A stretch of 64,000 nt of DNA from Sarcocystis neurona (lineage: Eukaryota > Apicomplexa > Conoidasida > Eucoccidiorida > Sarcocystidae). The position numbers and the translations under genes were made by a program. Each line of letters opens with the position of its first letter. The stretch's first letter is position 1. The stretch lies in the NCBI GenBank assembly GCA_000727475.1, contig KL647305.1, positions 1,719,714 to 1,783,713 of the forward strand, written 5' to 3'. Below the pieces are notes generated by a model. That model had not been told where the DNA came from, searched no databases, and worked only from the letters and a program-made list of their open reading frames with translations. Shown here in pieces: positions 52,701 to 63,700 of the stretch.

Positions 52701-55700
52701 CCAGATGAACGTCAATATCTTCGTGGGTTTCGCTTTCTTCCTTCGTCGCGCGACACACACATACACATTTGTCTCGCTGGGCGACAGCAAGTAGTTTTAC
52801 AGAGAAGCTGCTGCCCTCTCCTTTCTTGTTTTTCCCTGCAGCACTGCGTTGATAATGACGCGCATCAACAACGACGCTGTTGAGGCGCTGCTAGTGGACA
52901 CGCGCACCGGCCGCGCAGTTTCCTTCGCTTCGTAAGAAATTGCTGCCACTTCTTCCGTTCCCTCCTGCTGCTTCGCTCCCCTGTTGCTGCTGCTTCGCTC
53001 CCGTGTTGCTGCTGCTTCGCTCCCCTGTTGCTGCTGCTTCTCAGTTGCGGCCTCGTCCTGCTGCTCTCTCCGTTGTTGCTTCTTTCTCGTGCGGCTGCTC
53101 CCTCCCAGGGTCAGACTTCTGCTGCAGCGTCCTCCTGCTGCGTCGTTCTCCTGCTGCAGCGTCCTCCTGCTGCGTCGTTCTCCTGCTGCGGCGTCCTCCT
53201 GCTGCATCGCCCTCTTGCTGCGGCGTCCTCCTGCTGCGGCGTCCTCCTGCTGCTTGTTCCCAGCTTCAGTCTCCTGCTGCTTCTTTCTCGTACCGCCTCT
53301 CAGTCTTGGCCGTTTTCTCTGCTTCCGCTGCTTCTTCAACAGCAACTCCTGCCGCTCGTTTCTCCTGTCGCCGGCTCCTGCTGCTGTACCTCCTCTCTGT
53401 CTTCGATCGCTCCTGTGCGTACTGCTGCTACGTCTTCTTCTTCGGCCCCTGCCACGTGCTCCTGTGGGGTGACTTCTGCTGTCGTCTGCCGCTGCTGCTG
53501 CTCTTCTAACTTCTTTCTGCTGGGGCTTTGTCTACGTCTGCTGCTACCGCTGCTGTTGCAGGTTGCTTCCGGGCTGCTGTTGTTGCCTTGCATGCGCGCG
53601 TTCGGCTACTGTAACTCCTTCCGTTCACCACTGCTGCTCTTCCGTCTCCCCCGCAGTCCTGCTGTTGCTCCCGTATATGTGTGTGCATGTGTGTTTCACT
53701 GCTGCCGCTGCAGCACGTTTCTCCTGTCGTAAACAAATATATGTATATATATTTGATTACTGCGTCTTCTTCTGCAGTTGTTGGTAGGGACCTGCGCCGT
53801 CTTCTTCCGCCTTTTTTTCTCGTGATGCTGGTGCTGCTGCGGTGTACCGCGCTGGTGTTCCTGTCTCGTTCTGCTGCTGCTTCGCTCTCGTTGCTGCCGT
53901 CACTCCCCCCAGCTGCTCGTTTTGGCCCAAGGGGCTTCTGCTGCTGCCTCTGCTGCTGCTTCTGCAATTTCCCGCGTAGAGCAGAACGAACCCTGCTGCT
54001 GGTACGGCTGAGCCACGTCCTTTAGACGGAAGAGAACTACATTTCCCCGGCTGCTGCTGCTGCTTCTCTTGCGTGTGTGTGTCTGCCTAGAGCGCGGCTA
54101 GAGCTGCAGAAGCGCCTCGGGCAGAAGAGTCCACTACTTGTTCTACCGGACGCTTCAGCCTCCTCCTTCTCCTCCAGCAGCAACGCCGCGACGCTGTCTG
54201 TCGAGGCTGTCGTGGGCCTCTTGCCTTCGCGCGCTGCTGCCGGATCGAGAGCAGCAGAAGGAAGAAACGAAGAAGAAGCACTAGGAAGAATAAGAAGAAG
54301 AGCAGCAGGAGGACGGCTGTTTCTATCTCTCGACGACGGCACCTTTGCCTTCGTGGATGGCAACGGGCGATGGCTGTGGACTCGTGAAGAAGCGCTTGCC
54401 GATATCAGCGGCGTTGTGATGCTTACCCTGCCTTATACTGCGGCCCACTCTAGCTACGGTGAGCATTTTTCCTCTGCATTTCTCTTTTTCCTTTCCGTCT
54501 CCCTTCTTCTCCTGTGCACTTTCTGTGCCCTCTGCGTCGTCCTTCTCCACTGCCGCTTCCGTCTCCCCTGCGGCTTCCGTCTTCTCTGCGTTCTCTTTTT
54601 CCCGCTGCTCTTCGTTACTTGACTCTGCTCTTTTCCGTCTCAAAGAAGCACCTGCGTCGCTCGCTGACTTCTTCACACGTGTTGATGACCCTGAGCGTTG
54701 CCCTCGACTTCATTGGGCCGGATATCTCCTTCCCACTTGGCCCCGGGTCTGCACACGTTACTCCTGCTTTGCATGCACATGTCTGTCCTGAAATTTGCTG
54801 CTGCCTATTCCTTGTGTCCATACATATACATGCATTTGAAAACACACACACACACATACGTACATACGCAAACATATATACGTATGGATATGAATATATA
54901 AGTGATTCGTTTTCTCTCTTTTCCCCTGTCTCTCTGCCTTTTAATGTGGGCATCAGCTGCCCCTACCTGTGCGAGCGGTACTGGGCTAAGCGTGACGCCA
55001 CGCCCCTGCAGTGAAGCTGCTGCTGTTGCTGCGTGTTACGTCTTCTTCCTCGCTGTTGTCCTTTCCTTGCCATTTGTTTTAAGAGAGAGATGTGCTGCTG
55101 TTCGACTGTTCCGCCGGTTCTTGCTGGTGCTGTTTCTGCAGTCTGCGCGTGGCTGTTGCTCTTGTTCTCTGCGCTTCTGGTCTCTTCTCTTCGGGGCTGC
55201 CGTGTTGTTGCTGCGCGCCTTTCTGTGTTGCTGCTGCTCCTGCTGCACGAAGCTCTTGTTGCTGTTGACCTGCTGCATCTCTCTCTCTTTTTTCTTTTTC
55301 TTCCTTGCTGCTCTGGCTCTGTTCCCGTCGCCTTGCTGCAGCAAAGCCACGTCCCGTTCCCCCACTTACGCGCTCCACATGTGCTGCTGCCGTCGGTCTG
55401 TGTTCTGCTGCTGCTGCAGACTGCGTTGCTTCGATATTTCTCTTCTGCTGCTGCCGCATCCTTCCTTGCTGCTGCGTCTCCAGGCGGGGCAGCTGTTGTG
55501 AGGCTCTACGCCACATGTACATATATTTGTGTGGCCGCTCCAGGGATCGAGAGCCCCACACACATGTATACTCACACACATCCATATATAAAGACAAGAA
55601 GTGGGAGAGACCTGTATTCATTTGCGCGTCATCTTTCCTGTCGACCGTTCACCGATGGTTCTAAGAAGAGGGTATGTTGTCTGCAGAAAGGTAGTCGTGT

Positions 55701-58700
55701 GGGGTCCTCTCTACCTGCTGCTGTGCTGCGCTCCATGCCTCATGGACGCCACCACGCTGCTTCTGCTGGACTCCCACGGCGTGTGCTGCTCGGCTCTTCT
55801 GTCAGCTGCTGCTGTTGCTGCTGCTGCTTCCGTCGCCGCGGCGCTGACGCTCCTCTTGCTGCTGCTGCTGCTGGTGCCGCGGTGTGATGGGCCGTGCCGT
55901 CGCTGCTGCTGCTGCTGTTGCGTTGGCAGAGGGAGAAGCTTGCAGCAAGCGGTGGCTCCCGCAGTTTTTTGGGCAGCTTTCACGGAATGTCGGGGAGAAA
56001 ATGAGAGAGTTGCGATTCTTTGAGAGAGCGCTGGTGCAGCCGGAGCCAGCGCCAGGCAGAGGAGAGGGAGGCCGGGAAAAAGGAGGAGAAGCAGCGACCG
56101 CAGGAGTCGGCTGGCTTGCTGCTGTCCGGCAGCAGGTGCTTCGCAGCAGCTTCTCGTTGCTGTTTGGAGGAGCGTCGTTTGTAGAGCAGGCGCTGGACGG
56201 GTTGCAACGCATTAGTTGCTCTGCGGAGGTGCTGCTACGGCAATTTTTCGAATTTATGAAGGCAGAGCGACGACGCAGTTCTCTTCCACCGTCCTCGGCG
56301 TTGGCCTCGCGGACAGCAGCGCCGCAGGCGCACCAGCTGCATACAGGTGCGTCTGTGCGCAGCAGAGAGACGCAGCTCCTTCCGCCGAATGACAGAGGGT
56401 ACACAGCAGCAGCAGCAATAGGGGAAGCAAGGGATGCCAGGGAAGGGAAGAGAAAGCGATGGGTAGAGAAACTCCCAGACGGACAGACATATGAAGAAGT
56501 ACACGGACGGACAGTCACTGCTGTTTTCTTCTGCTGTCCTTGCTCGTTCTGCCTGTCGGTGCTGCTGGTGCTGCTGCAGCTGTTGCTCCGCGCTACCTGC
56601 TGCTGTTGCTCTTCTTCTTGCCGCTGCTGGACTTCGTTTTTTCCCCCTCCCTGCTACACCCTCGTTCTTCTTGCTGCTGCCGTCTGCCGTCTTGCTGCCG
56701 CTACTGTTCCTGACGCTATTCTTCAAAAAATTGACCACTGGTGCCGCCACATCCCTGCTGCTGCTATGCGTGTATGTACATGTATGTATGTATGTATACG
56801 TGTGTGTGTATGTATGTATGTATGTATTTATGTATGTATGTATGTATCTATGTATCTATGTATGTATGTATCTATGTATCTATGTATGTATGTATGTATC
56901 TATGTGTGTGTGTGTATGTAGGTGTGTATGTTTGTATATGTGTCTATACTTGTCTGTACGTATGTATACTTATGTATGAATGTGTTCGTATATATGAATG
57001 TATGTGTACGTATGTATGTATACACCGCTGCCCCTGCAGTTACTGCTGCTGCTGGTGGTGTCGCTGCTGCTCCGGCTGCTGGTCTCGCTGGTGCTCGGGC
57101 TGCCCGTGCTGCGGCGCGGCACTTCGTGTCACTCCGCCTCGTGCTGCTCTCTTCTTCCCACTGGTGCTGCTGCTGCGACGGCTCTACTGCGCGTCTGCTG
57201 CTGCTGTTGGTGGCGCTTCTCGCTGCTGGTGCTGTTCCTTAGTACGGACGAGTGTGAGGCAGTGTCTGCCCATTCGCTGCTACTGCTGCTTTTGCCAAAG
57301 CAAGATATTGCTATATCGCTGCTGCCGCGTTTGCTGCTGCGGCTCTCGCCTGCTCCTGCGTCGGAAACCGAGGCAACACGCAAAGGACCAGCACCTGGTG
57401 CTTTCGCTCGTCGAGCAGACACGTATAAATCTTCAATATCTGTTCACAGACGTGGAGCCGGGCACACAAATTTATGCGCCTCCACTTGTGTCTACATTAT
57501 ATCTACATGTCTGTTTGTGTTACGTCTATACTTACGTCTATATTCTGTCTCTATTTGTCTCTATACTGTGTCTATATGCATATCTCCATTCTATCAATAT
57601 ATGTGTCTATCTTATGTGTAGAGTTGTGTCTATATAATATATAGATGCCATGTCTATATTATGTCCACACTTGTGTCTATGTTGATGTCTGTAGTACGTG
57701 CGTGTGATGTCTACGTTTGTGTCTACTTCGTGTATGTGTGTAGGCCTCTTTGCCGTGTCTACGTATATCTCTACGTCGATCTCTATGTTGGTGTCTACAC
57801 TTGTGTCTACACTCGTTCGTATACTATACCTCTATCTGTGTATATGTGTGTGTGTCTCTGTATGTGCTCTGTATATGCATATGTGTCTACATGTATATAA
57901 ATGTGTATGTGTCCATTTGTCTGTCTATCTCTTCCTCGGCTTCCCCTTTTTTTCTGTGACTACATACATGTGTCGATTTCCCACCGTCTCTCTGTCTTTA
58001 TCTATCGACCTATATACATATATATATATATATGCACATATGCGTATCTCCTCAGTCTCCACGCTTATACTTTATATATATATATGTATATATATGTGTA
58101 TTTGCGGGTTCGGTTTCCTCTCTGTTTCTGCGTATATATACATACATATAGATGTGTATCTTGACGCACGGACGAGACTGCCCCTGCGCCGTGTTGCGTC
58201 CCTCGAGAGCGCCGTCTTCCCGGTGCTCACGTACACTAAAACTTTCATACAGAGAATCACAAAGAAATATATATATATATATATTTGTTTCCTGCTGACG
58301 AGAACAGACATATACGTATGTCACCTGTGTATACAGTTATCTAGCTATCTATGTGTATCTATCTCTCTCCTTCTCTCTATATATATGTGTGGAAGTACGT
58401 GTATACGTGCAGGGGCACTTTGCTGTCAGGAGATTGTTCGAGTGAATGTTCGAGTGTGTGTGTGTGGCTGGCATTTGATCTGCTGCTGCAGGAGAGAAGG
58501 AGGAGAGAAGTCGACGTCCGCTGGCGCATGCGTCGCTGTCTGCCCGTCGAAAACTGCGGCTGCTGGGCTTCGCACTTCCTTCGGGAGGGGCAGGCGCAGC
58601 AGGGCCAGGAGGAGGAGGAGGCGCAGAAGAAAACGAAGACGAGGAGGGCAACGGAGGAGGGCAGGAAGACGACGAGAGGGAGACCAAACGGCAGGCGGGG

Positions 58701-60731
58701 AAGCGCAAGCACAAGAAGAGAAGACATCGGCAACGGGCGCAGGAGCAGCAGCGCGTCGTGCGGCAGCGGTCGTTTGCCGCTTGGCATGACCAGGCAGAAG
58801 AAGAAGACACTGCAGGAACAGCAGCAACGGAAGCGTTCGCGTCTCGTATTGACCCCCGTCTCTTCGGGTGGACGGACCTTATTCTTGCTGCGACGTGTCA
58901 CGGCCATGTGCGTCATCGCTGTGCTTCTACGTCTTCGTCTCTGGGAAGAAGAGAGCCGGCCGGGAGGGGCAGAGGGGAGCGCAAATGAAAGGGGAGAAGG
59001 ACAGCACAAAAAGAGCAGCCACCCACGCGGCGACGATACCCTGTGCTGCTGTTGCTACCATATATATATTTGCATATGTGTAGTCGCAAAGACATACATG
59101 TAGTGGAGGGTACTTCACTGCAGTGAAGAGCGTGATGTAGGCTTTCTCTGCAGACCACCACAGACGGCTGCGTCTCTCTACGCGTATGTCTCTCTCTCTG
59201 CCCCGTCTGGCTGCTTTGCTGCTGCTGCTGCTGCTCCCTCTCGCAACACCGTGTCTCTCTATCGGCCTCTGTGTACCTGTGCCTTTCTCTGTGTGTGCTT
59301 GTCTTGTATACGTATCGTATCTTTGCTTCTGTCTATCCACGTATATATCTGCGTGCCTGTACTTCTCGACAGATCTGTGCAGACGGCGGCTTCCGTCCGC
59401 CACGTCTCTGCGTCTCTCTCCGTCTGACTGCTCTGCTGCGCCCTCTCTATAAACCGGATCTCCCCCTCAATATCTCTCTGTGTGCGTGGCTGTTTTTGTG
59501 TGGGTGTGTGTCTGTGCTTCTCTCTGTGTGTATCTCCATATCTTTCTATCTATCCGTATATGTGTGTACGTCTATATGTGAGGACTGCTGCTTTTATCTA
59601 ACGGATCTGTGTGTGTGCGTAGATATATATGTGTGTGTGTATAGGTGCATGTAGCGAACCTGTCGGCCTGTCTCTTCTCTGTGTATACGTCTGTGTGCAG
59701 GGACTGTTGCTGTTGACTGACCGCCCTGCGTGTGTATTTGTTTATTTGCTGGTCGGTGTCTTGGCCGGGGACAAGGGGCGGGGGAAAATGGACAAGTCGG
59801 CGTCTTTCTCGCGCTGAAAGTAGTTGATGGGTTTGGTTGTACACGTGGACGGGAATTTGTTGAAATGACTGCAACATACGCATTTCTCTGTTATAAATAT
59901 GTTTCCATACATCAGCATGTCATCGTGGGGGGCCGGAAGGAGTGAGATATTGAAAGGGATATACATATATATATATATATATATGTGTGCATGCTTGGAG
60001 AGAAAGGATATATATGCATATATATATATGTATATGTACGCGTACACAGAGAGGAAGGAATGAAATATAGAGATGGATATATACCACTGTATATACCTGT
60101 ATGCATATAGATCTGTGTGCATGCGTAGAGAGAAAAAAGTGAAATGTAGAGGGGGATGTATATATATATGTATGTATCTCTCTCTATATATAAATATATA
60201 TATACATATATACATAAATACATATATACCTGTGCGCATACATAGAGAGGACGGAGTGAAGTGTAGAGGCGGAGATATATTTATATATGTACATGTAGAT
60301 ATGTACATAGATGCATGCATAGGGGAGAAGGAGTGAAGTACAGAGACGGAGATATATGGAGAGAAAGAGTGTATATATCTCTGTATCTGTCTACACATAT
60401 ATATATGTACGTACATAGAGAGAAAGGAGTGGAGTATAGAGAGGGTGATATATATATGTATATGTAGAGGAGATTTATTCTTTACGTATACAAATGTGTA
60501 CATATGTATGGCGTAATACCTGTGCCTTTCCCTTCATATATATCTATATATAAATGTTTGTATACATACGGATACCTACAAAGGTGTACGTGTACATAGA
60601 TATCTTTGTGCGTCTTTACATATGCATACGTACATTGATACATGCGTGGACGCTGATATATATGTATATGTATATATATGTAGATATATAGGTATATATA
60701 CACGTGTTCATCCATATACTTTCTTGCGCAG

Positions 60732-60773
<42 letters not shown>

Positions 60774-63700
60774 GCGTAAGGGCTTTCGGCTCCCGTCTCT
60801 GTTCATTGTGTGTGTATCTGCGTCCTGCGTATATATATATATATATATTTATTGGAAGGTTTACATGACCATGTAAGCGTTCATAGGTAATAAATATCTA
60901 ATATAACGAGAACACATATGTGTCTGTGTATTTCTACTTTCCTTCGAAGAGCTGCTGAAGCGGTTCTTGGCGTGGGGTCTCCTGCCGGCCATCGCCGCAT
61001 CTCCCTCCCCGCCTGCTGTCACCCAAGCGAGAGCCGGCGTCGGGAGCCGCGTCTACCGCGTCTCTTCTGCCTGCGGCCGCGGTACAGCGGCTGCATTCTA
61101 CACACGCATATATATATATGTATATTTACATGTGTCTTCTTCTTTTCCCTGTGAGCAACCTGTAGTGCTGCTGCTGTCCACGTCTGGAGAAGTTGAAGGA
61201 ATGGGGCTTGTGACACCTTCCTGCTGCGTCCTGCGTGGCTCTCTACCGCGCAGGTGTATGCGCTGCACGCGGCAACGGGAGTCCTGCTGTGGCAGCAGCG
61301 TCTCGCAGGGGGAGGATGCAGCAGCAGACGCGCCGGGGGAGGGTGGAGCAGCAGCAGCAGTAGCAGAGCTGCGCGGGCAGCAGCAGCGCGCCGGTGCAAA
61401 ATCGCAGCGCTGGTGGACGGGGCGGGCGAGGGAACTTCTCTCGCAGCAGCAGCAGCGACCAACGGCCGCACAACCCTCGTGCGACATTTCTCGCCGGGAG
61501 GCCTCTCTTTCGCTTCCGGGCCCCCGCAGCTGCAGCAGAGGGCAGAGGAGGGCCGCGGGACGGCAACAGCAGCAGAAGCTGGAGAGACCAGCAGCAAGAA
61601 ACGACAGGAGGAACTCTCCGTGGGAGTGCTGGGTCTGCAGCTTGTTGGCCCGCAGAAGAAGGAACTTCTCGTTGCGGTGCCACAGCCAGAATGCAATGTA
61701 AGAGAGGCATACACAGCAGCAGCAGCAACAGCAGCAGGACGCGTAGCGGCTGGCTTCCCGCAGAAGGGGGACGCTGCTGCGGAAGCAAAGTGCGCAGGCA
61801 GAGAGCAGCACCCCACGCCGCGTGCATCTGCCGGAGCACCGGACTGCTGAGACATAACAACTACGGGAGTTTTATGGAAATGTTGGGGACGTAGTGAAGG
61901 GGGGGGGACAGAGATAGTCGCCGACACGTCTCGCTGCAGGTGTATACACACATGGAAGCTTACCTATACGCAGAAGGATTGACAGCCGTCAACGTCTATA
62001 GGTAGATTTGTGTACATGTATATATCTCTGCATATATGTGTATAAACACACATATATATATATATAGAGAGAGAAGTGTACGTGCGTGTACACGTAATCT
62101 TATCGGTATACATATATGTATATGTGAATATCCGCATGCATATATATATATATGTGAATGTATATAGACGAATTGGTACAGAGAGACATGTGCGAATGTT
62201 TGTGTGAAGCGACCCGGAAGGCCGAGAACGTGTGGACGCATGCGTACGTGGCCTGCTACGTATACATATCGATGGGTATATACGTATATATGTATGTGTA
62301 CGTATACATACGTACGTAGGATCACACACAAAGACATGACCGTCTGTTTTGATACGCACGCATAGATAGGTATATATGTATATCTGTATGTGTACATATG
62401 CACATATGTATATATACGTATGTACGTAGGGTTATCCACACATAGAAGTGACCACGACGAGAGATGTATGTCTCGAAATTGAGACAGGCGGGTAACGGGT
62501 AGACACGTGGATCCACCTGCTGACTGAGAAAAGAGAGAAGTGTAGAGCACCGGGGACCTACCAAGCTGCACATATATATTTACATACAATGGCGTACAAG
62601 CTGGCACACACACAGAGAGCGACAGTGACGCAGAAAGATGTACATATATATATATATATGTGGGTATATGTACGTGTGTGTATGTGCACACACATATATA
62701 TATGTGGGTATATGTACGTGTGTGTATATACGGACATGTGTGTGCGCCCAGAGCTGCGGAAGTACATGTGTACATCTACATAGTTACGTATATGTATACA
62801 TATAGACGAAGTGTAGACATCCCCGGTTCCGCTACATTTACGCGTAGAGTTCCACATATACAGAATCCACATATATATGCGTATATGTCTGTACATATGC
62901 TTATGGAGGAACAGGCGGATACATCCTACACATACATGTATGGCTGCGCTTGTGTGGGTATATGTGGACGGCGCCAGACGTGGATGCCCGTCTCTCGCCA
63001 TTTGATACGTAGAGAAGCTGCAGCGCAGACTTCCTCGCAGACGTCTTCGAAGATTTTTGCAGGGGGGCTCGCGGCTGCCCGTCATCGTCTCTCTGTAGCA
63101 GCACATAGTGAACAGAGCGAGAACGGCACTGCCCCCAGCAAAAAAGGCCCCTTACTCCACCTACCTGGATATGTATCTATGCACATGTACGTATGCATAT
63201 AGAGGTATGCAGGTAAATACGTGAACACCTTTATATATGTAGGGGCACGCACACGTGTATGTGGCCATCCCTGCATGTTTCTACTGATATGTAGATAGAT
63301 ATGCGCGGATATACGGATATACATATATATACATATATGTATCTGTCGAAAAGCTTACCTATAGAGAACACGTACATATATATATATATATACATATGCT
63401 TAAATGTGTTCATATGTATAGATATGGGCATGCACATATGTGAGGATATGCGTACATGTGTATATATATATGTAGAGAGAGAGACACACACACACGTGTA
63501 TGCCGATATACCTGTGTATGTATGTATATATATATGGATGCGATATACGCGTGTATATGTATGTGTATACATATGTGTGGATGTGGATCGGCATGCACAT
63601 GTATACGGGTATTCGTCCACGTGTGTATGCAGATGTATAAATAGCTAGATAGGCGCATGTGTACCGATGTACCTGTATCGACATATATGTGTATATATAT

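Noticed and set aside
61150..61190. Alternative EMC1 strand PVVLLLSTSGEV just upstream of exon 10
   Set aside because: It resembles the same EMC1 strand as the end of exon 9, but its donor (GAGAA|gttgaa) is poor, and joining exon 9 to exon 10 already gives a complete blade in phase.
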